Below, piece after piece: positions 1 to 5,987 of a DNA stretch of 8,261 nt. A model generated the notes under the pieces. The model was not told where the DNA came from, made no database searches, and worked only from the letters and a program-made list of their open reading frames with translations. A program made the position numbers and the translations under genes. Numbering within the stretch: position 1 is the first letter of the stretch; each line of letters starts with the position of its first letter. Origin of the DNA: Thermoleophilia bacterium (GTDB taxonomy: Bacteria; Actinomycetota; Thermoleophilia; Miltoncostaeales; Miltoncostaeaceae); the NCBI GenBank assembly GCA_017882555.1, contig JADGPH010000190.1, positions 1-8,261 of the forward strand. Direction: 5' to 3'.

Positions 1-1065
1 CGTTGACTCGGCGCGAGCGAGGAACGCAACGGGATTCAGTCCGTTCGACGGGCTGCCATCAGCGTAACTGCGCCCGAGGGCGAAGTGCAGGTGATCGACC
101 CCGTTGGCTGCGCCGGTGGCGCCGATCGGTTGGCCGGCGACGACGGATTGGCCTGGGGTGACACTCACGGCGCTCAGATGGGCGAAGTACGCCGCGAGGC
201 CTTGGCCGGAGTCAAGGCCGACCGAGATACCGGCGAAACGGCCGGTCTGGCCGGAGTGCACGGTGACGATGGTCCCCGTAAAGGCCGCATATACAGGGGT
301 TCCGATCGGCACGCCGAGGTCGACAGCCGAGATGCTTTGCCAGTTGTACGAGCCATTGGCCAGGTTGAACTGCGGATCGTGCGTGCCCCCCGACTGCGCC
401 GGACCCTGAATGAACGTCGCGGCCACAGCACCGAGGGGATTGACGGTGATCAGTTGGGACGCGGTCCGTGTTGCCGCTCCGGAACAGTCGCCGGTTTGGC
501 CGTTCAACGCGACGGGCAACGCCGGGTCGCCGCCGAGGGTCTGGTAGTACCGGCTGACGTCCGAGGGCCAGGCCAGGTTGAGTCCCGCGGGGTCGTTGTT
601 CGCGCCGGGCGGCGCCCACTTCGCCGCGATCTGGGAGATCGTCGTGAGGCCCTGCCCAAGGTAGGCGGTCGCCAGCGTCTGTGCAGCGGCGGAGATTGCC
701 GCCGCGTCCGAGGGAAACACACGGCCGGGGCCGAGTCCGAACGGATTGTGGATCGGTTGCGCGGGTCCGTAGGTCTCGAGCATCGTCTCTTGGGCGGCGA
801 TGGCGACCAGAAAGCGGGGGTCGATTCCGGCGTTCACGCCGGCGGAGACGAAGGTGGCACTTTGGTCGGCCAGGGGGCTCCCGGCGGCCGCCAGCATCGC
901 GCCAAGCGTGGTGGCGTCGGTTGGGACCATGCACGTCAACGCTCCGTTCGCGCTGACGAGTGTCGACGCGGGTGGGGAGGCGGGGGAGGAGGTGGCGAGT
1001 GCGGTCGCTCCGCTCGCGCCGCACAGGGCGGCTGAAGCGACCAGAAGAGCAACTTTTCGACGCAT
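1..1065 (-). CDS. Secreted cell-wall hydrolase: lysozyme-like domain plus M23 (LytM) peptidase, 3' end outside window
   Basis: 355 residues are visible before the left edge. The N-terminus has two arginines and a lysine followed by a hydrophobic stretch (residues 4-24), so it is probably exported. Residues 65-180 look like a lysozyme-superfamily or glucosaminidase-like domain: FLVAIAAQET with E93 as the likely acid, then HNPFGL, then the AAKWAPPGANNDP block near 148-159. Residues 225-350 form an M23 domain: NWQS then AVDLGVPIGTPVYA (D249), YFAHL (H296) and HLHF (H325, H327). By family knowledge, M23 enzymes are zinc endopeptidases that cut peptidoglycan cross-links or stems. The usual HxGxD first ligand is absent; H229 in GGTHD may replace it. 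The ATG at 1065 is chosen because it gives a signal peptide and lies 7 nt after a -10-like TACTTC. An in-frame ATG at 1128 and a GTG at 1071 also exist. It is divergent from the GH25-like gene. Family assignment is firm, exact specificity is not. Confidence 0.88.
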   Translation of the reverse strand, partial: MRRKVALLVASAALCGASGATALATSSPASPPASTLVSANGALTCMVPTDATTLGAMLAAAGSPLADQSATFVSAGVNAGIDPRFLVAIAAQETMLETYGPAQPIHNPFGLGPGRVFPSDAAAISAAAQTLATAYLGQGLTTISQIAAKWAPPGANNDPAGLNLAWPSDVSRYYQTLGGDPALPVALNGQTGDCSGAATRTASQLITVNPLGAVAATFIQGPAQSGGTHDPQFNLANGSYNWQSISAVDLGVPIGTPVYAAFTGTIVTVHSGQTGRFAGISVGLDSGQGLAAYFAHLSAVSVTPGQSVVAGQPIGATGAANGVDHLHFALGRSYADGSPSNGLNPVAFLARAEST

Positions 1066-1072
1066 CGGCACC

Positions 1073-1078
1073 GAAGTA
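1073..1078 (-). promoter_or_regulatory. Candidate -10 element, leaderless start of the M23 gene
   Basis: On the minus strand TACTTC is followed by exactly 7 nt and then ATG (1065). No Shine-Dalgarno sequence is present before the ATG. The spacing matches that of three other genes in this window, which supports transcription starting at or next to the start codon. The last base deviates from TANNNT, and no -35 hexamer is recognisable. Confidence 0.45.
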
Positions 1079-1100
1079 AAGCGGATCGCGCTGCGGTGTG

Positions 1101-1242
1101 CGTAACAGTCGTGTGATTCCGTGCCCATTGGCGAGGTGCCTATCGGCATCCGGAGGGCCCGACGGGAACATTTTGCCCAGCTCGGACGCGGCCGTGTTAT
1201 CTCGGAACGGGCGATGCCTCGATTTGAAGTGCGGCTGTTACG
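1101..1242. repeat. Imperfect inverted repeat in the divergent promoter region
   Basis: CGTAACAGTCG at 1101-1111 and CGGCTGTTACG at 1232-1242 are inverted copies matching at 10 of 11 positions, about 120 nt apart. The right arm overlaps the candidate extended -10 of the GH25-like gene. The left arm sits about 35 nt upstream of the M23 gene's start. The pair could be two sites for one regulator, or could be chance. Apart from the two -10 elements I see nothing else in 1066-1251. Confidence 0.35.
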
Positions 1243-1244
1243 GT
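1239..1244 (+). promoter_or_regulatory. Candidate extended -10 element, leaderless start of the GH25-like gene
   Basis: TACGGT lies exactly 7 nt before the GTG at 1252 and is preceded by TGT, giving the extended form TGnTANNNT. There is no Shine-Dalgarno sequence, and an in-frame TGA at 1249-1251 directly precedes the GTG, so no start can lie further upstream. A leaderless transcript is the simplest reading. Confidence 0.6.
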
Positions 1245-1251
1245 TGTGTGA

Positions 1252-3276
1252 GTGATTCGCGAGGTGTGCCAGCAGGTGCGACGCCAGTTCACCCGGACCC
1301 AGGGACGGGTCGCGCTTGCAATCGCCGTTGTGATCGCGGTCGCAGTGAGCCTCACCTCCTTCGCGACGGCGGCCACATCCGGCGGCAGCTGGGATGTGTC
1401 GTGGCCGCAATGCTCCGGCACCGGGATCGAGTCTCTGCCGGGTGCGCCCACGATTGGCATTGTCGGCGTCAACAACGGCTATCCGTTCTCGAGCAATTCC
1501 TGCCTGGCGGCGGAGCTGCAATGGGCCGGAACCGCATCGCAGCTCTATATCAACATCGACGATCCGGGTCCTGCAGTGCGCGTCAGCGCGACGGGCAAGG
1601 TGACCCAGCTGCCCACGAGATGGCCGACGATCGCACAGGCCAGTCCCAAGAAGTGCGTGCTCACGAAGCCCAACGGCACGACCGCGACCCCAGCGTGTGC
1701 ATTCGACTACGGATGGAATGCGGCCGCCGATGCCTACGTCCGGGTGACCAACGCTCTGAAGACGCTCCCGAGCAGCGCATCTACACCGACGCCGCCCTTC
1801 GCGTGGTGGCTCGATGTCGAGTCTGCCAATCGCTGGCTGTCGTCAACAACTCTCAACACGGCAGCGATCAGTGGCTCCATCGCATATCTCGATGCGCAGC
1901 ATGCGACGAGCGTCGGGATCTATGCCAATCGGAACGATTCGCACACCATCTTCACTCCGGGCTCGATCTTTCCGGCGGGCACCGTGAGCTGGCTCGCGAC
2001 CGGCGCGACGACCCTTGCGGGGGGACTGGGTTTCTGTAACTACTCAGGGTTTACGCAAAACGGGCTGGCGATGGTGCAGTACTGGCCACACACTCCGCGC
2101 CTCGACGCCGACGCCCCGTGTGTCGGATACATCTCCGGTCAACTCAACCCGGTGGCGGGAACGCCCGTTTCGGGATTGACCGTCCACCTGCTGCACCCCG
2201 CGCCCACCGGTGGCGTGACGCTGACATTGACTTCCAGCTCATCGGCGGGTCGCTTTTCGGTGAACGGCCCGGCGGGTCCCGGATCCCCTTCGAACGTGCT
2301 GCTCACGATTCCCGCGACGCAGTCCACCGCCACCTTCTCCTATTGGGACACCCACGCCGGCTCTCAGGGAATCACCGCACTGGGAGCGCTCGGACGGATC
2401 GCGAACACCGCAACCGTCGCGCCGGGTCCGGTACGCACGTTGTCGATCGCGCCGAGCACTCTGACGCTTGCGGTCGGCGCATCGCGCACGCTGACCGCGA
2501 TGGGATCCGACGCCTGGGGCAACGCGATCGGTCCCGCGCCGACCACGATATGGAGCGTCACGCCGTCCCTGGCCGCGACGATCTCCCACGGGCCGGCGGC
2601 CGCGGTGACCCTGCGCGGGGTTGCCGCGGAACCGGTGACGGTGACCGCCACACACGGATCGCTCGTCGCCCGTCGGACGATCGTTATCGTGCCCCCGGTC
2701 GGTGGGGGACTCGGCACGATCAGCGGCGTCGGCCATGTGGTTGCGGGCACCTCATCGGGGCCGCTTAACGTTCGGCTCTGGACTCCGGCCGGAGTGAATC
2801 CTGTGGTGATGACGGTGCGTTCGAGCTCGCGGCACGGTGTGGTCTCGACGAGCCCCACCGGTCCGTGGACGCGTTCCCTGAAGGTGCAGATTGCCCCAGG
2901 GGCCATCTACAGCACACCGTTCTATTCTCGTGAGACCACCGCGGGTGTCGCGATGCTGACCGCCACGTACGGATCCACAGTGATCACGCGGGGCGAGTCG
3001 GTCCGGGCGGCGGCACCGGTGCGGTTGCTGATCACCCCGTCTGCGCTGCGGCTGGCCTTGGGGAAGTCCTTCATGTTGACGGCATTCACACGGGATCGCT
3101 TCGGAAACATGGTCTCGGTGGCGCCGCGGTGGGGGCTATCGGCCGGAGGGCGCGTCCACATTTCATCCGTGCATCGCCATGCCCCGAGCGTGCGGGGGGT
3201 GCGTGTCGGCTCGGTCCACGTCACGGCCACCTTGGGAGCGGTGCGTGGCCGATCGTTGATCATCGTGGTGCGGTGA
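1252..3276 (+). CDS. Secreted GH25-like protein with duplicated beta-rich C-terminal repeats
   Basis: 674 residues. A hydrophobic segment (about 19-41) after a basic n-region is a signal peptide or anchor. Residues 46-291 resemble the GH25/DUF1906 group of TIM-barrel glycoside hydrolase-like domains: WDVSWPQC (D48), WWLDVES (D188, E190), VGIYAN, and MVQYW followed by D285 and D287. Family GH25 contains muramidases that use a DxE pair, so a peptidoglycan substrate is plausible, but activity is not proven. Six cysteines (54, 84, 135, 149, 262, 290) fit an extracellular, disulfide-bonded domain. The tail is an A-B-A'-B' duplication: A at about 294-392, B at 394-481, A' at 490-588, B' at 589-674. 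The B units look like bacterial Ig-like (Big2-type) domains, with matching cores LSIAPSTLTLAVGAS and LLITPSALRLALGKS. The GTG start is fixed by an immediately upstream in-frame stop. A dienelactone hydrolase gene follows 66 nt after the stop. Confidence 0.85.
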   Translation: MIREVCQQVRRQFTRTQGRVALAIAVVIAVAVSLTSFATAATSGGSWDVSWPQCSGTGIESLPGAPTIGIVGVNNGYPFSSNSCLAAELQWAGTASQLYINIDDPGPAVRVSATGKVTQLPTRWPTIAQASPKKCVLTKPNGTTATPACAFDYGWNAAADAYVRVTNALKTLPSSASTPTPPFAWWLDVESANRWLSSTTLNTAAISGSIAYLDAQHATSVGIYANRNDSHTIFTPGSIFPAGTVSWLATGATTLAGGLGFCNYSGFTQNGLAMVQYWPHTPRLDADAPCVGYISGQLNPVAGTPVSGLTVHLLHPAPTGGVTLTLTSSSSAGRFSVNGPAGPGSPSNVLLTIPATQSTATFSYWDTHAGSQGITALGALGRIANTATVAPGPVRTLSIAPSTLTLAVGASRTLTAMGSDAWGNAIGPAPTTIWSVTPSLAATISHGPAAAVTLRGVAAEPVTVTATHGSLVARRTIVIVPPVGGGLGTISGVGHVVAGTSSGPLNVRLWTPAGVNPVVMTVRSSSRHGVVSTSPTGPWTRSLKVQIAPGAIYSTPFYSRETTAGVAMLTATYGSTVITRGESVRAAAPVRLLITPSALRLALGKSFMLTAFTRDRFGNMVSVAPRWGLSAGGRVHISSVHRHAPSVRGVRVGSVHVTATLGAVRGRSLIIVVR

Positions 3277-3289
3277 GGATCCGCGCCGC

Positions 3290-3309
3290 CGGTGCCCGGG
3301 GCGCCACCG
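3290..3309 (+). terminator. Weak hairpin after the GH25-like gene
   Basis: CGGTG at 3290-3294 and CACCG at 3305-3309 form a 5-bp stem 14 nt after the stop codon. There is no T tract, so this is at best a weak terminator or attenuator. It leaves open whether the following hydrolase gene is co-transcribed. Confidence 0.2.
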
Positions 3310-3334
3310 TCGCGACCCGGGATGCACGCGCGAC

Positions 3335-3340
3335 AAGGGG
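3335..3340 (+). promoter_or_regulatory. Ribosome-binding site deciding the dienelactone hydrolase start
   Basis: AAGGGG, followed by another G, lies 2 nt before ATG 3343 and 5 nt before the next in-frame codon, GTG 3346. This favours a start at 3343 or 3346 over the longer in-frame options at 3292 and 3322, whose extra residues (PGAPPSRPG) match no family sequence. The spacing fits GTG 3346 slightly better. Confidence 0.5.
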
Positions 3341-3342
3341 GC

Positions 3343-4059
3343 ATGGTGCCGACGCGAACGCTGACGACGCCTGACGGCGTGATGGACGTCTATGTTGCCG
3401 AACCTGCGCAGCCACGCGGGGCCGGTGTGATCGTGATCCAAGAGGCGTTCGGGGTGAATCACCACATTCAGTCGATCGCCGATCGCCTGGCGGCCGAAGG
3501 GTACGTGGCCCTCGCGCCAGCGCTGTTTCACCGCTCCGGCTCGCCGATCCTGGACTACGGTGACATTCCTGCCGCCACGCAGCACCTGGGGGTGTTGACC
3601 GCCGCGGGGCTGAGCGTGGATCTCGACGCCACGATCGCGGCGTTTGCGGACTACGGCATCACCGCCCGGCAGATCGGTCTGATCGGGTTTTGCATGGGCG
3701 GATCCGTGAGCTTCTTCGCGGCGACCCGATGCCCAATTGGCGCGAGCGTGGGATTCTATGGTGGAGGGATCGCCGCGGGTCGGATGGGGATGCCGTCGCT
3801 ATTGGAGATGGCCCCGTCGGTCACGGTGCCGTGGCTGGGGCAGTACGGAGACGAGGACCAGGGCATCCCGGTCGAGCAGGTTGAGCAGTTGCGCGAAGCG
3901 TTGGCGTCCGTGGGTGCCGATACGCAGATCATTCGATACCCCGGGGCCGGCCACGGCTTCAACTGCGACGAACGGCCCGCCGCGTACCACCGAGCATCTG
4001 CGGTGGCGGCATGGTCGCGCGCGCTGGAATGGTTCGATCGCCACCTGGCGAGATCCTAG
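3343..4059 (+). CDS. Dienelactone hydrolase family alpha/beta hydrolase
   Basis: 238 residues from the ATG at 3343, the usual length for the family (about 236). Visible motifs, counted from that start: IQEAFG with E34, the nucleophile elbow GFCMGGS with C117, GDEDQGIP with D172 as the likely triad aspartate, and GAGHGFNCD with H204. The Cys-Asp-His triad with the upstream glutamate is the dienelactone hydrolase signature, as opposed to the serine nucleophile of most alpha/beta hydrolases. The family opens lactone rings such as dienelactone in chlorocatechol breakdown, but many chromosomal members act on unknown esters, and no catabolic genes lie nearby. No signal peptide is seen, so it is probably cytoplasmic. 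It ends 47 nt from the convergent histidine phosphatase gene. Family assignment is firm, the substrate unknown. Confidence 0.9.
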   Translation: MVPTRTLTTPDGVMDVYVAEPAQPRGAGVIVIQEAFGVNHHIQSIADRLAAEGYVALAPALFHRSGSPILDYGDIPAATQHLGVLTAAGLSVDLDATIAAFADYGITARQIGLIGFCMGGSVSFFAATRCPIGASVGFYGGGIAAGRMGMPSLLEMAPSVTVPWLGQYGDEDQGIPVEQVEQLREALASVGADTQIIRYPGAGHGFNCDERPAAYHRASAVAAWSRALEWFDRHLARS

Positions 4060-4077
4060 GCACACTCAACGCGCGCC

Positions 4078-4097
4078 CGGTTGCGGCGATCGAACCG
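4078..4097. terminator. Possible hairpin between convergent genes
   Basis: CGGTT at 4078-4082 and AACCG at 4093-4097 form a 5-bp stem with a 10-nt loop in the 47-nt gap between the convergent dienelactone hydrolase and histidine phosphatase genes. There is no T tract on either side. A bidirectional terminator is expected at such a position, but the sequence support is weak. Confidence 0.25.
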
Positions 4098-4106
4098 CGA
4101 CGCGAC

Positions 4107-4703
4107 TTACGCGGGAACCCCGGCGAGCACGAGGCGGTCCCGCATGACGCCGATCGCCACGATCAGACCATCGCGATCGCACTCGGCGATGTGCATGTTG
4201 CCGATGTGGGTGATGGGCCCGTCGATCGGGTCGTCGCCGTTGGCGGCGTTGGCGATGAACCGGATCGGCACGTCGTGGAGCACGGCGACGACCGAAGCCC
4301 CCTCGAGGGCCAGCAGGCGCTCCGCGCCGATCACGTAGCGCGCCAGTGCATCGATGCGGCTCTCGCCGCGTTCGGGGCGATCGGTCGGTGGGCGTCCGTT
4401 TCGCCATGCACGGTAGTCGCCGACGGGCTTGCCCTCGAACACCCCAAGCCGGACGTCGCCGAGTTCGGGGATCGACACCCGCGGGATGTTCCGGCCGTCC
4501 AGCAGGATGTCGAGTGATTCTTGCGTACGCACAAAAGATGTGTGGACGGCGATATCAAAGTGTCGATTGCGCAGCGTCGCGGCGCGCCGGGTGCATTGTG
4601 CCCGCCCGACCTCATCGAGATGCACCGGGATCTCCGGGTCGCCATTGAGCCGGTGTACCGCGTTGTACGAAGTCTGGCCGTGGCGGATGAGGGTGAATTG
4701 CAT
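4107..4703 (-). CDS. Histidine phosphatase (phosphoglycerate mutase-like) family protein
   Basis: 198 residues. It opens with the RHG motif (LIRHGQTSYN, R7 and H8), where H8 is the residue phosphorylated during catalysis. The second catalytic histidine is H143 in AVLHDVPIR, and the family's GES block is present (ERGESRID, about 111-118). The stretch matching the usual LxExxxGxxEG reads LGDVRLGVFEG, so the position normally holding the acid glutamate carries D83. Members dephosphorylate small phosphorylated metabolites, or act as mutases; which applies here cannot be told. The ATG at 4703 gives the family's normal N-terminus, but no clear Shine-Dalgarno precedes it. It is the last of three minus-strand genes, 64 nt after the 150-residue protein's stop, and may also have its own promoter in that gap. 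Confidence 0.9.
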   Translation of the reverse strand: MQFTLIRHGQTSYNAVHRLNGDPEIPVHLDEVGRAQCTRRAATLRNRHFDIAVHTSFVRTQESLDILLDGRNIPRVSIPELGDVRLGVFEGKPVGDYRAWRNGRPPTDRPERGESRIDALARYVIGAERLLALEGASVVAVLHDVPIRFIANAANGDDPIDGPITHIGNMHIAECDRDGLIVAIGVMRDRLVLAGVPA

Positions 4704-4742
4704 GGGACTCAGCAGGCGTCCATTCGTAGCCGGGAGTCAGCA
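4704..4742 (-). repeat. Direct repeat upstream of the histidine phosphatase gene
   Basis: GGGACTCAGCA (4704-4714) and GGGAGTCAGCA (4732-4742), written on the plus strand, are direct copies with one mismatch, 28 nt apart start to start. The first copy abuts the start codon. Tandem sites of this kind can be operators, or can act in the mRNA leader. No regulator is identified. Confidence 0.35.
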
Positions 4743-4748
4743 AGCCAC

Positions 4749-4754
4749 ATTATG
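4749..4754 (-). promoter_or_regulatory. Possible -10 element of an internal promoter
   Basis: CATAAT on the minus strand matches TATAAT at 5 of 6 positions and stands out in this GC-rich gap. It lies 45 nt before the histidine phosphatase ATG, so transcripts would have a short leader carrying the direct repeat. No -35 hexamer is evident. Confidence 0.3.
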
Positions 4755-4767
4755 GACCGTGGAGCGG

Positions 4768-5220
4768 TCATTCTGGTGGGTGTGGTCGAGGTGATCGGTT
4801 CGGGTCGTCTGGCGGTGCGCCGCCGGCGAGTCGGTCGTTGGCCAAGCGGATTGCGGTGCGAATCCGTGCGGCCGCGGCCGCTGCGGCGCTCGGGCCGAGG
4901 CCGACGAGTGCCCGTTCCAGGTCTCCGAGCACCTCGCGAGCCGATGGGGATGCATCGGCGAGTGCCGCCCGTGCGAGCCCGTCCTCGATCAGCGCGGGGA
5001 TCCCCATCATGCCCGGCGTCGGCGTATCGGGACCCGACGCATCGCCGAGTGCGCGCACGATCGCTTCGACCCCGAGGCGAGCGAGCCCGGCGTCTTCCGG
5101 GCCCAGACGCACCAACATGAGGAACCCCATGATCGCCACGCCGACCTCGTCATCCGGCAGATCCGGATCGATGCTCCACGCATCGGATTCGGGCGCGTCG
5201 TCGTAGGGCAGACCGGTCAC
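4768..5220 (-). CDS. Unrecognised 150-residue protein between two phosphatase genes
   Basis: I do not recognise a family. From the GTG at 5220 the protein has 150 residues and is acidic at its N-terminus (YDDAPESD, DPDLPDDE). A helical, partly hydrophobic segment follows (VGVAIMGFLMLVRLG, about 26-40). There is then a GMMGIPALIEDG loop near 70-81, an alanine-rich helix (about 111-132), and a proline- and arginine-rich tail. No signal peptide or clear transmembrane segment is visible, so it is probably cytoplasmic. The open frame continues upstream to 5448 but overlaps the tyrosine phosphatase gene with unnatural composition. The GTG at 5220 is preceded by AGGTG at 5-nt spacing, which decides the start. 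It lies 73 nt after the tyrosine phosphatase stop and 64 nt before the histidine phosphatase, suggesting co-transcription. Confidence 0.7.
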   Translation of the reverse strand: MTGLPYDDAPESDAWSIDPDLPDDEVGVAIMGFLMLVRLGPEDAGLARLGVEAIVRALGDASGPDTPTPGMMGIPALIEDGLARAALADASPSAREVLGDLERALVGLGPSAAAAAAARIRTAIRLANDRLAGGAPPDDPNRSPRPHPPE

Positions 5221-5225
5221 CGAAG

Positions 5226-5230
5226 CACCT
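5226..5230 (-). promoter_or_regulatory. Ribosome-binding site for the 150-residue protein
   Basis: AGGTG on the minus strand lies 5 nt before GTG 5220. It is the evidence for choosing this start over the longer open frame that would overlap the upstream gene by more than 150 nt. Confidence 0.55.
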
Positions 5231-5293
5231 GCGCCAGCGGCCCGCCGACCCCGCGGCCCGCAGATATTCGTTGCCACTGGGCAGCCGCGCCAC

Positions 5294-5893
5294 TCACCTC
5301 TCAGGCCACGGGGGCGGACCGTCGCGACGGATGCGCGCCAGCAGCCCGAGGCACGCGGCGTTGAGCATCCTGAACACACGCCGATAATCCGCCGCGCCAC
5401 CGTAGTACGGGTCGGGGACCTCACGGTTGTCGGGGCGTGCGCGGTCAAAGTCGCGAATCAGATAGATCTTCGCGATGTCGCCGCGCGTGGGCGCGAGGGT
5501 GTGGAGATGCTCGACATTCTGCGTATCCATCGCGAGCACGAGATCCAGGTCGGCGAAATCGGTCGCCCGAAAGGTACGGGCCGCATGGTTGAGGTGGATG
5601 CCGTGCGCAAAGAGCTCAGCCACGGCGTGGGGATGTGCCGGTCGTCCGGGATGCCAATCGCTGGTCCCAGCGCTCGAGACGTCCATGGAGACCCCGAGCG
5701 ACTTGGCGCGATCCCGCAAGAGGGCGGCGGCCATCGGCGAGCGGCAGATGTTGCCGAGGCAGACGCAGCTCACACGGACCCGCGGCAGTGGTTCGCGACC
5801 CGGCGACGTGATGATCTGCGCGTCGGCGCATCCGCCGCCGATTGCGCGGTACTCGCGGGGCGGTGGTGTGGCATCGGGGAGGGCGGGGTGCAT
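5294..5893 (-). CDS. Low-molecular-weight protein tyrosine phosphatase
   Basis: 199 residues from the ATG at 5893. The active-site loop CLGNICRS (C45 to S52) follows the family pattern CX5RS, and the general-acid loop DPYYGG has D161. Both are required for cysteine-dependent phosphotyrosine hydrolysis, so it should be active. SSAGTSDWHPGRPAHPHA (about 73-90) is also typical. Bacterial members act on tyrosine kinases of surface polysaccharide export or on other phosphoproteins; the target here is unknown, and arsenate reductase relatives share the fold. The core starts near residue 41, giving about 159 residues, the normal size. The first 40 residues are an unusual proline-rich extension. The ATG is supported by TACCCT exactly 7 nt upstream; a GTG at 5773 is the alternative start. 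It heads a three-gene minus-strand run and is divergent from the LOG gene. Confidence 0.9.
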   Translation of the reverse strand: MHPALPDATPPPREYRAIGGGCADAQIITSPGREPLPRVRVSCVCLGNICRSPMAAALLRDRAKSLGVSMDVSSAGTSDWHPGRPAHPHAVAELFAHGIHLNHAARTFRATDFADLDLVLAMDTQNVEHLHTLAPTRGDIAKIYLIRDFDRARPDNREVPDPYYGGAADYRRVFRMLNAACLGLLARIRRDGPPPWPER

Positions 5894-5900
5894 CGCCTGC

Positions 5901-5906
5901 AGGGTA
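5901..5906 (-). promoter_or_regulatory. Candidate -10 element, leaderless start of the tyrosine phosphatase gene
   Basis: TACCCT on the minus strand, a full TANNNT match, is followed by 7 nt (GCAGGCG) and the ATG at 5893. GCAGG could be a weak ribosome-binding site, but the spacing equals that of three other starts here. No -35 hexamer is seen in the 94-nt divergent gap. Confidence 0.5.
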
Positions 5907-5974
5907 GCGCGAGTCCCGGGTGGGGCATCCGCTGTATCGCGTCATCACCGACCCACACAGGGTGTGGGACGCAT

Positions 5975-5980
5975 TAGGGT
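5975..5980 (+). promoter_or_regulatory. Candidate -10 element, leaderless start of the LOG gene
   Basis: TAGGGT, a full TANNNT match, is followed by 7 nt (TCGGCCC) and the GTG at 5988. There is no Shine-Dalgarno sequence. The element decides the start, because the open frame itself continues upstream into the antisense of the phosphatase gene. Confidence 0.6.
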
Positions 5981-5987
5981 TCGGCCC

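Noticed and set aside
85..1035. 316-residue plus-strand open frame
   Set aside because: It is antisense to the M23 gene, with glycine/arginine-rich low-complexity sequence and no recognisable domain.
212..1171. Long 319-residue minus-strand open frame
   Set aside because: It is arginine- and proline-rich, has no family motifs, and lies in another frame of the M23 gene, whose translation shows clear domain motifs.
1098..2768. Plus-strand open frames of 313 and 216 residues overlapping the GH25-like gene
   Set aside because: They are out-of-frame readings of the GH25-like gene with arginine-rich composition, and the in-frame product has conserved motifs throughout.
3277..3342. Longer dienelactone hydrolase starting at GTG 3292 or ATG 3322
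   Set aside because: The added residues are proline- and glycine-rich and outside the family's usual length, and the AAGGGG site lies just before 3343.
5237..5261. Direct repeat GCGGCCCGC at 5237-5245 and 5253-5261
   Set aside because: It is short and made only of G and C in a very GC-rich gap, so chance is likely.
5221..5448. N-terminal extension of the 150-residue protein to an ATG at 5448
   Set aside because: It overlaps the tyrosine phosphatase coding region, is rich in arginine and cysteine, and the GTG at 5220 has a well-spaced AGGTG.
5475..5987. N-terminal extension of the LOG protein
   Set aside because: It is the antisense of the tyrosine phosphatase gene; the LOG domain begins just after the GTG at 5988, which has a -10-like element at the right spacing.
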